Source: Vitis vinifera
Taxonomy: Eukaryota; Streptophyta; Magnoliopsida; Vitales; Vitaceae
Reading direction: 5' to 3'
Assembly: GCF_030704535.1 (NCBI RefSeq)
Contig: NC_081815.1
Coordinates: forward strand, 5,900,501 to 5,964,500
DNA: 64,000 nt
Numbering within the stretch: the stretch's first letter is position 1; every line of letters starts with the position of its first letter. The notes beneath the pieces were generated by a model that was not told where the DNA came from, did not search any database, and saw nothing but the letters and a program-made list of their open reading frames with translations. Of the stretch, positions 1 through 12,784 are shown in pieces. Made by a program: the position numbers and the translations under genes.

Positions 1-312
1 ATCTCATTCTGGGAAACTCCAGCTTCTTGCAACATTGTGGATTAGGATTGACATTATCAGAAATGGCTTTAGCCACCTCATGCACGCCATCCATTACTAT
101 GCCTGGGCAAAGCAATTGAATAGTAGCTCAACAGGTAAACAAGAACATGGATGTCAATAATTTCAAAGGATTGGAATACTTTATTTCCACATAGGGCAAC
201 AAAATCAAACTCAGTAGCATTTGAATAAAATTGAGAAGGGGGGGAAAATTCTTTGTTACCTCTTCTGTTTGGAGTAATTCCAATAGTTACAGAAAATAAA
301 CTCACCTCCCAT
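1..312 (-). CDS. N-terminal exons of an unidentified protein (partial, runs off the window)
   Basis: On the minus strand an ATG at 312 opens a 7-nt coding segment (312-306) followed by a GTGAGT donor. After a 203-bp intron with a good polypyrimidine acceptor, a second exon starts at 102 and stays open to the window edge. The 1+2 phase fits, giving a protein that begins MGGIVMDGVHEVAKAISDNV. The second exon has no stop over 102 bases and reads like real protein. I do not recognise the family. It lies downstream of TOC90 on the same strand, so its promoter must sit between 312 and about 630, or the sequence could be an alternative downstream part of the TOC90 transcript. The splice model is inferred; the open exon is seen. 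Confidence 0.45.
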
Positions 313-632
313 GACTAACTGTACAATTCTCAGCTCAATTTACTAAGTCGAGACCGCCTCAGCCTGATGCCCTGAGTAATTGCCATATTAGGCCCATCGA
401 TCGAATGATAGGTTAGAACCTGAAAATGCCAAGGGCTAGATGTTGACCACAGGCTCCCTTTGCCACACTTCCCGAATGGGCTTCTAGTAATCAGCCTCCC
501 TGAAACTCATTTATAAATTTCCTTTCTTACTGGAAAAGAGCCCCATCTATTAACTCTGGATATGGATATCCCTGTCAAACAAGTTTGCTCTTTAAAATAA
601 AAATATTTAATAGGATAAAAATGCAAAACAGA
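313..632. other. TOC90 3' UTR and short spacer to the next gene
   Basis: Non-coding sequence between the TOC90 stop and the start of the next minus-strand gene. It should hold the TOC90 polyadenylation region and the 5'UTR and promoter of the downstream gene. No repeat or RNA gene is evident. Confidence 0.4.
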
Positions 633-3600
633 TTATTCCTTTCCAGATGCTTCAATGCTTGGACCATCAGCTGCTCTTCTCCGCAACAGCGCCCTGAAAA
701 TTGAGAAGAAGGCAACCAAAGCTATCTCCATATGTTCGGAGCTGCTTGTTTTTATACAGATCTGCCCCATTTTCCGGCTGTTTAAGTTGGCATTTATAGA
801 CATTCTCGTGCCTCGGCTAGATCGGAAGTCAGACTGAATACTGCCACTCATTACCATCTCTTTGTTAAGAGATAAGAGTGCCATGTTCAGGCTGGCACTA
901 TCCTTCCTAGCAGGGTAGTCCCTCCCTCTCAAAGTAGCTCCAAAACTCCCACCATAAGCAACTTGTTCAAGACCTCCCATTTGACCAACATTCATTACAA
1001 ACTTCAGTCTCTTTCCAATGGAAATGGTATCTTCAAGCTTGGCACCAACACAGTACTTGTTTCTGAATGAAGTCATTGAAAACCCACATTCGGTTAAATT
1101 GTGCTTCAAGTTCCTCATCTTTGTATTGCTGTGAACTGTATAGATCAGGTCTTTACCAGCAGATTGAACATCAAGACCCACAAAATAGTTTGGACCCCTG
1201 GGATCCGTATAGACTGCAGCACACTCCGATTGAATACTGAAATCCTGTTTGTCCTTGCTCATTTGTCCTGTGACTGAGGCGATGAGGTTCCCTTTCAAGT
1301 CCATAGTTGTCTCCAAGTTTATTCCATCAAAGCCCACATCATGATCCCATCCATGTGGATCAAGAACAGGTCTTACCAGCCACTGGTCACTCATAACAAG
1401 GCAACGATACCTGTGTGCAGGGCAATCCGAGTCAAAACTCAGAGGGACTGCCATATCTGGTAGCATAACCGCTTCTGGATATACCTCTTTGTTATCAGGA
1501 TTATCGCTGTCGGCCAAACTTACCTCTCTGGAAAGTTTGCTTTCCCTTCGCCTCTGGGCCTCCTCTTTCACCTGTTTCTTCAAATAAAGGGTCTCCCTAT
1601 AGTCTAGCTCATCGAGATAGTCCTTCTTCTGAGAGCTAGTCAATCTCTCAAATTGAGATTTTGTCAGAATTCGTATTGGAGGTAACTGATCATACTCATC
1701 CACTTCCTCTTCCTCCAAAAATAGAATCTCATCAATTTCATTGTCTGTTTCGCTTGGATCCAATGTGGAGCGATGTCGTAGAAAAGATGAGAGAAGATGG
1801 GGCAGAGAAGGGAGCCGAGTATTACTCGATGGCCCAAGTTGAATGCTGTGTTGAAATCTCAAGAGAGCATTAGCATCATTTAGAACTTTGGTACATAGGC
1901 ACAATAACAAAAACTGAGATATCCAAACCTGTCCATTTGGAAGAATTTTCTTCCCCATGACATTAGTTCTACAATAGGGATGATTCTCCACCAAGAGCAC
2001 AGGGTTTTCCAACCTTGTGTCAGACACAGCCTGCTGTACATAGTGTTGTACCAGATCTGTGCACTGAGTCACATAAGATTCATAGTTGACAGGGAAACCA
2101 TTTGGACCTTCAGGAAGATCTGAGGAGCAGTGTGTCATGACTAGGATAGTGCTGAACCAAATAGCAGGACCAAACACTTCTGTAATAAGCTTCAAAAGGG
2201 GGAAGTCACTATAGCCCATGTTTATGAGGTCAAGGCGTTCAAAATATAAAACAATGTCTGGAGGGAATTTTCTTATGAATCTCTTCACAGATAGCAGAAT
2301 TTTCCTATTCCTTCTCACATTACTTGTATTGGAGGGCAACAGACCTGGGGTATCAATGAAAGTTATTTTAATTCCATTCACAGTTCCGACAACCTCTCTG
2401 ATGCGGTCAGTGGCAGGCTGAAATGCATTAGTCACAGCCTTTGCTTGATCAAAAATAGAATTTATGGTTGCACTCTTTCCAACACCTGTTTTCCCCAGGA
2501 CAAGTATTCTAAATGAGAAATCCAATTCAGGTAAGCCAGCTGCCTCTTGTTCTTCTGCAATTGCTCTAGCTTTACCACTTCTAAGATTAGCTCTTTTCAG
2601 ATCTGATTCCCCAGCTCCTATCAAAGTTGCTAATTGTAACCGATATAAGACCTTTGCCACCACTAGATTATCTTGTGACTGGCCAATCCGTCGGAGAAGA
2701 CGCAAGAACTTGACTTGCAGATCCTCAACCTTTGACAATGGATCCATCCTTTTTCCATCAGTACCGTGATGAGACAGATAAGAACCTTCACCAGGAACTG
2801 GCTGTGGGGAGGAATGAAGTTGATTTTCCTGATTGCTATTAGAATGGTGAGATGTATTAGCAGGTGCAGGTGGTGCTACCAAATTGGTAGTGTGATCAGA
2901 CCCTGATAAATAAAATGGCATAAGTCTTGTTGGTGAAAATGTACTAACATGGAACACCTTCAACCCATATATTAAAAATCCAGTTTCAATGTTCAAGCCA
3001 GGTTTCAACAATCTTGCAACCAGACAACCAAAAATTACCATTTCTCAGTTTTAAAAAAAATGTGGCCTGAGCATCACATGCTACACCTTGTGTACAGAAA
3101 GATATGAGATTTGAGCATCTTAGGTTATACCATATTATTAGAATGAGAACATCATGTAATAAAGCCACCTAAACAGTGTAATTATAGCAAAAATATAAGT
3201 TGGATGGGAGCCTAAAAGGAGTTTAATCAACTCCAAATGATGTGGTCATGCTAATGAGTCAAAACCTATGTAACATGGGTTCAGGGTGTGGGTGTTGGGT
3301 ACGGGTATATCCAGGTGTCTAATCCATTCCACCTACAAATTTTAGGATATGGGGAGTCGGCTAAAAAGAATCTTAATTAGGGGTGTGAATACTGGATATG
3401 ACATAGGAAAAGGAAAAAGAAGAAAAATCAATTAAACATCAATAAAAAAGGATATCTTGGATAAGAACCCTTATTCTTTTCTTTTCTTTTCTTTTCTTTT
3501 CTTTTTTATCCTTATTTTTTCTTTCTTATCCCTATTTGCCTTTACAAAAGTTCACTTCCAGTAATCTGTTCTTTCTTAATGTTATCATCTGCTAAGTTAG

Positions 3601-6600
3601 TCAAAATTAAAAAGTAAATCTATTAAAAATTTAATGTCAAATAGACAGATCCAAAGGAAAGTAGGAGTATTTGACAAGGGTTCTATAACCACCACCTCCA
3701 GTCATGTCATGTTGACATGGGTGTGCTAGGTGAAGTTGGAGGATCCAGGTATCATAGGTCAAAAGATGCAAAACCCAACCAACATGGCCAAATCTCATAA
3801 ATTGGTAGAGTATTGCATGCATGAAAAGCACATTTTATGAATTGTTGAGTACAATTTGATCAATTAAGGAAAGCATCTTTGCTTTTTCACATTTGGGGTA
3901 TGCAAATAAATATTTCAGAAATTTCTAGCATTGTATTGTTCAATTCTACAAATAAGAAAGCAATTAGTGGAATGGATCAATAGTGGTGACTCCAAACACT
4001 CATATCTGAGTTTCAAACAAAAGATATGTTATAACCAATGATATTCAGACATTTTAATTTCAATCAAAGTAACTATTTCCACATGATACAACAAACATGC
4101 GGGTGTGAGATTTGTGTCATTGTATTGGATATGGCTATTTAGTTGCATTATCTCTTTCTTTAATTTCATTTAAAAATCCCGTTTATATTGCTTCAAATAC
4201 ATTTATTCCTCTCTTTATCTCTTTCTTAATTTAAAAAAAAATTATACTAGACAATAATATAAAATAAATTATAATAAAAAATAAATTAATTTCTAACTCT
4301 AATAACCAAAGTGTTTTATCTCTTTCTTAATTTTTTTTGAAAATCATAATATGTAAATTTAAAGATAAATATAATAATTAATAGCATAAAAAATCTAAAT
4401 AGAATATCAAAATTAATATCTTAAAAAATCTAGAGATAAATTATAATAATTAATATAAAAAATTCAAAAAAAAAATCATATGATAAGAAATTAAATATGA
4501 ATAGTATCTTATTAATATTTAATCTATTAGAAAACATTAATTACAAAATCAACATAAATTTTAAACTAATCAATGTTTATTGGCATAATATTATCTTTTT
4601 TTTTTTTAAACATCCTATTAAAATAAAAGACATTATAAACAAGTTTTTAATGTATAAGGAGTAACATCAAAGTAAAATAACACTTAACATCTTATTAAAA
4701 TGGAAAAGATATAATAAATATATTCTCTAATTACAATTAACCATATAGTATTATAGATGACTTATACTTATCTTTCTATGCTTATATTTAGTGTTAGTTT
4801 ATTTTTCGCTAATATTGTATCTAAATACTTGTACCCATAGTTGAGATCCTTTTCAGTTAAAGCCCCATGTCCAAAGACTTTAGGATGTAAAGGATCCGAC
4901 ATCTAGACATGTACCCGCACTTGACACCCGTATCCAAACCCATGTAACATAAGTTATAACCAAGAAGGAATAGGGTTCACAAACTACAAAAGAGGATAGA
5001 AAACCGGCAAAAGGATCTATTTTATGTTGTTCATAGGAGAAGCTTTGCGTTTTACTCCTATGAAAATCATTAAGCTTTTTAAAGTGATTATTGCAAGGAT
5101 TGAGTGCATTCTAAGAAGCATTAAACCTAATTTGCTTTTTTCATTTCACCCCACACATTGAAAAGTAATTCAATAATGATTAATGGCCATTAAATTTGTA
5201 GCAATGTTCTAATTAAGTGGTATGCTTTTTGAAAAACATGGTTAAAAGCTAAGGGAGATATCCAAATTAACACAAGTGATCCAAAATCATGATTATGAGA
5301 ATAAGAATGGACCTTTCCACACATCATACATAAATTTGTCTTGTTAATCCAAACCCAACCATTGAGAGGCCTTTGTCATGATTTTTGAAGAGAAAAGGCA
5401 ATTAAGAGAACCCCTTGAGTAACTCTCCTTCAACACAAGGATCCACAGTATTGCTGGGAGACCTAGCACTAAAAGCCAATGCAAGAATGTAGGCTACCTA
5501 AACCCCAAAAGAATAAGAATAAGTTTTTTTGAAAAATAAAAAGTAAAACCAATTTAGTTTCATAATGAGACCAATTGAGGAAAAGCTCCTACAAACAAGG
5601 ATAAAAATATCGGTTTTGATGGATATATTGGTAACTTGATTTATGAATATATTGATGAATATTTTGACAAAAAATATCAATGAAACAAAAATTGATCAAA
5701 ACTTATCTACATATTGGGAAAAACTCTTAGAAATGATATCAATAATATAATAGACATTTTGAAGTTGTTTTGTTGAAAAAATTGATATATGTATTGTACA
5801 ATTTTTGATATTCAACAATAGTATTTAGAATTTGAAAGCATATTATGGATGTGTGTGTGTTTATATAAAAGCATACGTTGATTTGGGTGCTGATGGAGAT
5901 GCATATTATCAGAATGCACCTTTTCTTTCGGTAAAGTTTTGATTGTTCGAACTATATTCAATGACATAAAAGAAATGATGATGCATATATAAGTATTTTT
6001 TTTTTTTTAAATATTAATAATTTTATTTATAAATTTATATAGTTATAATATAAAAGACACAAAAATTAAAGTTAATTTATTTACAATAATTTTATTCTAA
6101 TTATTTTACTAATATATATATATATATATAATATAAATATAAATAACTATAAGATATTTACATTGATCTATAATGTTTATAAAGTAGATACATATAAAAT
6201 ATGCATCCTTAAATAACAATAACTTAGATAGCTTGGTGGCATGGGTGTCATTTTATATACTACAGTTCATGGGTTCAATTCCCATCCCTGCACTTCAGCC
6301 ACACACAACATTAAAAAGAAGTATTTAAACATCAAGCAGTCATAGCACAAGCAGCTAAAAACGTGCTGGGATGGGCTGCATAGCACAGTGGGGTGAGTTG
6401 ATGATGGTGGGCCATGTGTGGCCCAGTAATATTTTGAAACTCAAAGCATCGGATGGCTGATGTGGCATTGACAAATCGGCATTTCACCCAAAATATCAGG
6501 AAAATATAGCTATTTTGACTATAAATCGGTGATAAATTGCATATATCGTGGAAATATCAGTCTATGAATATTTCTCCTATGTGTTGGAGGCTGCCAATAC

Positions 6601-9600
6601 ATGATATATCAGCGAAATGTTGTTGACAAATCGCAACATTTTCATCCATGCCTAAAACACCCCCATACAATGAAAATTTACAAAATATTATATAAAGGTG
6701 GATGAAATGGAAAAGGACTAGAGAAACTCCAGCAAGAGGACCACATATGACAATATCATTGGTTCACCTAGGAATTCAAGCAAATTATACTGATAGAAAC
6801 CATCCAATTTCAAATGTATAGAAGGAATGGAAGTGCCAAAACATATTTTTAAAGTATTCCAAGAAGGAAAAACATTTTTTTTAAAAAATTCTTTTTGGAT
6901 TGGGGGTGTGGATTTTGGACACCCATGGAAGTTGCCAAAGAGCAAATTTCCTCCAATTTAATTTCTCAAACTTGCTTTTTTCATCAACTCTATAGTATGG
7001 TAGTTGTTAAGCAACTCAAAAGGAGAGACTGATTTTTGCTGAATAGATAAGCGAGGAAGAGTCGAATGGGTCATTTGCTTCTTCACTGCCCTAAAGCAAG
7101 AATGCTATGACTTGATCTACTCCATTTTTAGAGTGGTATGGGTCATGAACTCACCAGTTAAAGGGAATTTGTTGAGTTAGCATGGCTCATTTGTTGGCAA
7201 GAAGTGGAAAAAAGCTAGGAGGGTCACCCTCTTGTATTTGTCTTGGACTTTGTGGAAAAAAAGAAACATGAGGACATTTCATGATGTTGAATAAGAGGGC
7301 ATTTGTTGGACCAAGCAATCAAATATGATTTTATATCCATATTTTTGGGTTAGGTTAGGATGTACAAAGAGGATATAGATCATTCTTTGGCTATGATTGA
7401 TTTTGTAGGGTAGTTGAGCTTCAAGTAAGGAGAGAGATTCTTTTTTGTTTTTTCTTTCCTTGAATAGCCTAAGCGGCTATTGTACACAATGTGCACTTTG
7501 GTGCACCTCCTTATAGGCATTATTTAAATATATACTTTTTTTTTTTTTACATATAAAAAAATTATCCCAAAACTTAAGTTTTTAGAATTTTGGTTGGCAA
7601 TGTATATCATGCTCTAACGCCTTCCCTCACATGTCGGGGCTCTACGCTCTTTCTTTTTTGTGGCAAGCGCAAACTTTGGCATAAACAAATCACATTTTTG
7701 TGATCTAACATAATTAGGCAAATAACTTGCTCGGGTGAAGACTTAATCCCAAGACTTGCGGTCTATGTTACATATATTTAGTTACAAATGTCAAGTGTGG
7801 GCACATGTCAAGGTGTTGGATCAATTGTATCCCAAAATCTTTGGACATAGGGACTAAGTTGAAGAGGACCTCAACTATGGTTTGGCTACTTGGATATAAC
7901 AGTAATAAAAAATAAATTAACACTAGATATAGGCACAACAATTTAAGGATAATATATCTATTATACAACATGCTTAATTGTAGTTTAAAGTATATTTATT
8001 ATATATTTGCTATTTCAATAAGATGTTAAATGTTATTTTACTTCGATGGTACTGCTAATTGTACATGAAAAACATATTTATTATAGGTCTTTTATTTTAA
8101 TAAGATGTTGAGAAAAATCTTTACAAAAATATTATACCACATTATTAATAAATTTTGATTAGTTTAAAAATTAAAAAATTCATATTGATTTTATGATAAA
8201 AATCTTCTAATACACTAGATGTTGATAAAATATAGTGCATATTTAATTTCTTATCATGCAAAAAATTTAACTTTTTTATATTAATTATTATAATCTATAT
8301 CTATATTTTTAAAAGATTAGTTTTGATATTTATTTTTAGATTTTTATGCTATTAATTATTATATTATGATATTAAATTTTATCTATTATATATAAATATA
8401 AAAAGATTAAGAAAGAGATAGAAGTTCATTTGAAAAAAAATTATTTTTCCATTGCAACTTATGTTATATTATCATTTGATATAATTTTGAAAAATTTAAG
8501 AAAGAGATATTGGGCAAAATAGTTGTATCTAATGCAACATAAACATAATTAAAAAAAAATTAAAGAAAGAGATAAAACAGTCACAAGTTAAATAACCATA
8601 TTAGATGCAATATCAACATGTCAACATGGATCTCACTTTCGCACCCAAGTTTTATTATATCAACATGGGTATTTTAGTTGCAATTAACGTGTCTGTGCAT
8701 TACAACTTCCAATTAACTAGAGATCTAATACCATATTGGATAACTAGTTATCTTAAAAGTTTAAGCTATAAAGATTTGGATTCACAATATGTATTATGCT
8801 CCAACTGTAGTCAACAAGTTTTATTTACTTTGGCAAACAATAGGAAAAGTGGCCAATGCTAAAGAACATTTGAAGTTGTTAAAACGCTGCCATAGGTTAC
8901 AACACAGAATAGAACACATCATCACATGGAAATGCCTAAATGAGAACTCCAAAAGCTTCAAATTCCCCTCTCTAACAAAGGAGAGTTTAATAGATATACT
9001 ACAAAAACTTAAGTAGCTGTTATTTTATGTCACATTTATTTCAACAATAAAGTTAATCTACTTCACAATGTCAACCTATATAAATTCATCAGTTATGAGA
9101 TTCATTTGATAGTGAAGAATCTCAAAGATGATATTGTCATTATTTACAAATGATTCATAACTTCGATTACAAGCTGAGTGTATTCAAATTGGTAATTTTC
9201 TTAGATTCCTCCTACTTCTTTGTCAACCGAAAGACAAAATCTCCATTTTCTAGTACACTTCCATGGTTAACCAAACAACTCTTGGGAAACAACTTTCATT
9301 GCCAGATTTGTTATCCACTTTCCTTCTAAACTTGCCACACAATCTGAGGGGATCTTAACCTTCCTACATTCTCATAAATCAAGAACTACATGTTGTCATG
9401 CCTGTATTATTCTTCATTGCCTCTATTTTAACTATCATATTTAAAGTAATATACCTCATCAGTGATGGTTCCTCCTCATCCATACAAACTATCTATTAAA
9501 AGATGTAAAGGATTCATGATAAACATCTTCATATAAGAACTAAACTACCATCCAATCAAAGGATTGCTATTTAATCTCACCAACTTGCTAGCATAAAGGA

Positions 9601-10063
9601 AGTCTGTAACTATCATCTCAAGTTCAAGTTTAGTAATTAGCACAAGGGAAATAGTGAGGAATAACGAAGCTCGTTAAAATTAGGATGGGTTTATTTCCAT
9701 TCTACCCTTTACTTATCTAATTCATGCTGTGGGATAACATATCCTTTTTGATAAGTAAAAGCATCATAAATACAATGGCATGGAGTAGAGAAGGAAAAGG
9801 TAGAAAAGACATACAACAATCTTAAATTGGGAAATAAAACTAAATTAACATCTTTAGAAGGTCAATGCACCTTAAAAATAATGGATCTTCTAAATAATAA
9901 TCATACGTGTTAACAAGGGAAGGAACAAGGTGATACCTCTATCACCAAATTCTTCATCAAGAGATTCCTCAGCAAAAAAACCCGTACTTCCAGGCAATGG
10001 TCTTGAGGAGACCAATGACTTGGATATTATTTGAGAGAAAACCCAATCCTTGATACTCTTCAT
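633..10063 (-). CDS. TOC90: Translocase of chloroplast 90 (TOC90), Toc159-family preprotein receptor GTPase
   Basis: GTP-dependent receptor of the outer-envelope TOC complex, which recognises chloroplast precursor proteins. There are two coding exons. Exon 1 (10063-9937) encodes 42 residues beginning MKSIKDWVFSQIISKSLVSS. Exon 2 (2902-633) follows an intron of about 7.03 kb. The junction is phase 1 and rebuilds a Gly codon, and the product is 798 aa against about 793 for Arabidopsis TOC90. The G domain has its P-loop GKTGVGKS near 179-186 and DTPG near 226-229, with the motif TILVMTH after it. The C-terminal half is the membrane-anchoring M domain (starting near FDSDCPAHRYRC). The long acidic A domain of TOC159 is absent, as expected for TOC90. 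An in-frame ATG at 3041 lies in the intron, so the reading frame upstream of 2902 is not protein. Family assignment is firm from the full-length resemblance. Confidence 0.95.
3474..3510. repeat. (CTTTT)n microsatellite in the TOC90 intron
   Basis: About six consecutive copies of TTTTC followed by a T-run. Confidence 0.85.
4092..4965 (+). repeat. Dispersed repeat, left arm of an inverted duplication
   Basis: About 870 bp of AT-rich sequence that reappears in reverse complement at 7755-8645. Shared blocks occur in the same order, for example ATCTCTTTCTTAAT, TATAATAATTAATA, TGATAAGAAATTAAATATG, AACATCTTATT.AAAT and ATGTCCAAAGA, ending in (A)TGTAACATA. It encodes no recognisable protein and is probably a non-autonomous transposable element. 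It lies inside the large TOC90 coding intron. Confidence 0.75.
5598..6653. mobile_element. Possible non-autonomous DNA transposon with TATCGATATATC-type motifs
   Basis: The left end (GGATAAAAATATCGGTTTTG) and the reverse complement of the right end (GGCATGGATGAAAATGTTGC) resemble each other, like degraded terminal inverted repeats. Internal sequence repeats ATATATCGG-like words. A related end in the opposite orientation is seen at about 51175-51235. The element contains a (TA)n tract near 6113-6129 and the tRNA-like segment at 6225-6300. Class is uncertain and no target-site duplication was identified. Confidence 0.4.
6225..6300 (+). repeat. tRNA-like / SINE-head sequence
   Basis: TAGCTTGGTGGC resembles an RNA polymerase III A box. 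About 40 bases downstream GGTTCAATTCC matches a B box, set in a short stem-like ATGGGTTCAATTCCCAT. No complete tRNA cloverleaf is apparent, so a tRNA-derived SINE head or a decayed tRNA is more likely than a working tRNA. Confidence 0.35.
6990..7560 (+). mobile_element. LINE (non-LTR retrotransposon) 3' fragment
   Basis: The plus strand carries a broken frame reading LSWTLWKKRNMRTFHDVE, typical of the C-terminal region after the reverse-transcriptase zinc-binding domain of plant L1-type LINEs. It is followed by a 3' tail mentioning TGCACTTTGGTGCACC and a T-rich/A-rich end. It is truncated and carries stops. Confidence 0.6.
7755..8645 (-). repeat. Dispersed repeat, right arm of the inverted duplication
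   Basis: Reverse-complement copy of 4092-4965, clearly diverged and with small indels but collinear over its length. The two arms are about 2.8 kb apart within the same TOC90 intron. Confidence 0.75.
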
Positions 10064-10068
10064 CCTTC
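10064..10068 (-). promoter_or_regulatory. TOC90: TOC90 5'UTR splice acceptor just before the start codon
   Basis: On the minus strand a pyrimidine-rich tract ending CTTCTACAG is followed by GAAGG and then the TOC90 ATG. This looks like a 3' splice site five bases upstream of the start codon, so the remaining 5'UTR should lie in a distant exon. Confidence 0.6.
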
Positions 10069-10157
10069 CTGTAGAAGTCTAGAAAAGGTGGAAATTTAAA
10101 AAAGGTTAGTATTGATGTATACCTTGAATTGCTCCTAAAGGAAAGGATAGAGAAAGC

Positions 10158-10194
10158 ATATAAAATAAATAAATAAATAAATAAATAAATAAAA
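10158..10194. repeat. (AAAT)n microsatellite
   Basis: About nine copies of AAAT/AATA in a row, in the inferred TOC90 5'UTR intron just upstream of exon 1. Confidence 0.85.
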
Positions 10195-10835
10195 ATGAAA
10201 CAATAGATCTTTTTGAGAATTAATAATAAAAAATACTAATAAAAATCAATAGAAAATTTTCACTTACAAATATTTGGTAACTATAATCAAAACACAACTA
10301 TATTTATTTATATTGATGAACTTCAACATGAATCTCAAATAAAAAAAATATATCCAGCCATATTTTTCAATGCAAGCACTAAACAAACTGATAGCAAAAC
10401 CTCAACAAGGATTTCCTTTCTATATTTGTTTCCCAAGACACTAATTATGTTGCCATTTAGTTAATTTGTAATCAAGAGTTGCATCCTATAGTTTAGACAT
10501 TCAATTAACAAGAAGACCCTTCTCAATGTTCTAATGATTTTTTGTGATGCAATTACTTCCAATGTTTAGCTCATAACCTAAACTTCTAAGTTTTACTGGT
10601 TTATAGGTCTTCTTGGTTATGGTAAGTTTCTAATATACTGTAAAAGAGAGCAACACCAGAAGATTCTAGAATTATCACAATTCAAAGAAATTCTTGATAA
10701 AAGGCTATAAAATATTTTTTTTCTTAGCAACCAAAAGTCAATATCAAACCAAGATTCCAAGTATCTACTAAGTCTGGTATAACCTGGCTGAATCGTATCT
10801 GCTTTGGTGAGTTCTAGAGCAATTCAAATACCTTT

Positions 10836-11240
10836 TTTTGATGGGTAAATAGCAATATAATAAGAGAAGAAAAGGCACTCCAAAAAAGCACCCCAAAGTA
10901 CATAGGAAGTATACAAAAGACGCCTAAGAGCGCCTAAAAAAAAAGGACAGGGTACTATAGAAAACAATGCCCCCCTCAAACAAAACCCAACCAATCTACA
11001 AAATTAGCAATGGAAGAAAGATCGAAAACTAAAAACCCCTTAGCTCACGCTCAAAGGTTACAAAGAAAATGAAATTCACACCATTGAACCGAATGACCCC
11101 CATCTTCAAACATCCTACTATTTCTTTCCTTCCACACTGTCCAGAAAAGACACAAGGGAGCAGCCCGCTACACTTTCTTCCTCTTTTTTCCCACAAAAGA
11201 CCCATGCCACCCTAATAGCGTCTCTCTAATTGAGAGCAAT
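10836..11240 (-). mobile_element. LINE 3' fragment, minus strand
   Basis: Read on the minus strand it gives CLFWTVWKERNSRMFEDGGH, the conserved tail of plant LINE ORF2. Next come NFVDWLGFV and a 3' end with TATACTTCCTATGTACTTTG and a poly-A-like terminus (seen as TTTTTTTGATGGGTAAA on the plus strand). It is 5'-truncated and degenerate, in the same orientation as TOC90. Confidence 0.75.
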
Positions 11241-12131
11241 TCAAATACCTAAGTTATAATTCAAAACTAACTCAGTGCCAACTTGCCTTGAATTGGTTGA
11301 CTCAACCAATTTCTTGAAATAAATCGCTTTGAGTGGGATGAATTTCATAAATGACTCCAAGTTAGGGCACAAAATCCTACTTCTTCTTCCCTTCAGGGCT
11401 GCCTCATGGTGCTTTTATGGTGGTAGAACTTTCCTTGAATCCTCATATTCTTTGTTTGTGACTTAGATTTCTTGTTAGCAACAACATCTCTAGTGGTTTG
11501 GATTTTCTTTCGATGGTGATATCTCTAGTAGTGGCTTGGCTTTCCTTATAGCCACATCTCTGAAAAAATTTGTAGATCTTGATATGATGAAGCCAACTAG
11601 ATGAAAGTGAATAGGTAATCCCTAAGCTAACCCTAAATTTAGTATTTATTATCAATTTTTTATTTTCTCTTTTAGATTAATTAATTAGAAAGCATAACAA
11701 TCTCATGTAAAAATAAATAATCCACTCACATATAGTGAGAACGGGATATAACATGGAAAAACCATCTAGCAAGATATGAGGTGTAAAAAACCACAAGACG
11801 GTCTCATGGTCACTTATCAATCCATTATATATGAGAAGACGGTACACAAATTTAACTGACCAAATGTGTTTATTCCCTAAGGTCATAGATCGATAGCACT
11901 TACACCTATCTTCCACGTTGACGCAACACTCCTTTGTTCTCCTTAATTGATCCTTCAAGGCTCTTATCCAAGTTTTGCAATGTGAATCTCTGATCTTTGT
12001 TGAAGTCGAAAGGTACTTTCAAGATAAATCTTGAAAGTTAGAGGTTCAAGCTTTTGATGATGTCAGCAATGGTGCTTCACCATTGGTGAGCAACCCTCGA
12101 ATCTTGAGCAAAGGATTAAATTAGGTATGGT

Positions 12132-12430
12132 ATATCGTATTTTATTAAGAAAGATAAACGAGTATTATGTATTTTTATGGATGTGGGTATTGGATATTTA
12201 TATAAATATAGCAAATGTAAATTGAATATTTGGTGTAGCTTATGTATTGTATTAAGAAAGATCCAACTAGCATTATGTATTTATATGGATATGTTTATTG
12301 GATATTGATATGGATGTGGTAAATATGAATTGAATATTGGGAGCACATGGTAATGTATTATTAATATGGATATGACATTGGATATAAATATAGGTACATA
12401 AATAAATTCAATATTAGATATTTACATGGA
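12132..12430. repeat. Degenerate ~107-bp tandem repeat
   Basis: The block ATTAAGAAAGAT...GTATT..ATGGAT.TG..TATTGGATAT recurs at 12144 and 12251 and more loosely after 12350. Units are about 107 bp and diverged. No coding content. Confidence 0.5.
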
Positions 12431-12784
12431 TATGCGTATAAAGGCATAGACAACTCAAGATTTAAAAAAACTCATGCCAAAACGGAGGATTTGAACTTGT
12501 GCTTTTATGACTTTTTCATATTATCATATAATTATTAATATTATCATATACCAATCTGAAATTGTGCTTTTATGAACCTTATTAACAATGTTAAAATTGT
12601 AGGAAGTTTATTTTACTAATTTTTCAAGTTTATCTAAATTATATTTAGTTTTCTCATAATTTTCATAATTCTTTTAGAAATTTTTAGTCTTTTGACTAAC
12701 ATGTCTTGTCTATTACCCGATATCGATCTGAGTTTTTTCATATGCACCCCAATACCTTCCAAGTCAATAACCAATATTGCAACT

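Noticed and set aside
2903..3041. N-terminal part of the long TOC90 frame (MVIFGCLVARLL...)
   Set aside because: It lies upstream of a clear splice acceptor and does not resemble TOC90; it is intron.
6225..6300. Functional tRNA gene
   Set aside because: A- and B-box-like words are present but a full cloverleaf is not; more likely a SINE head or relic.
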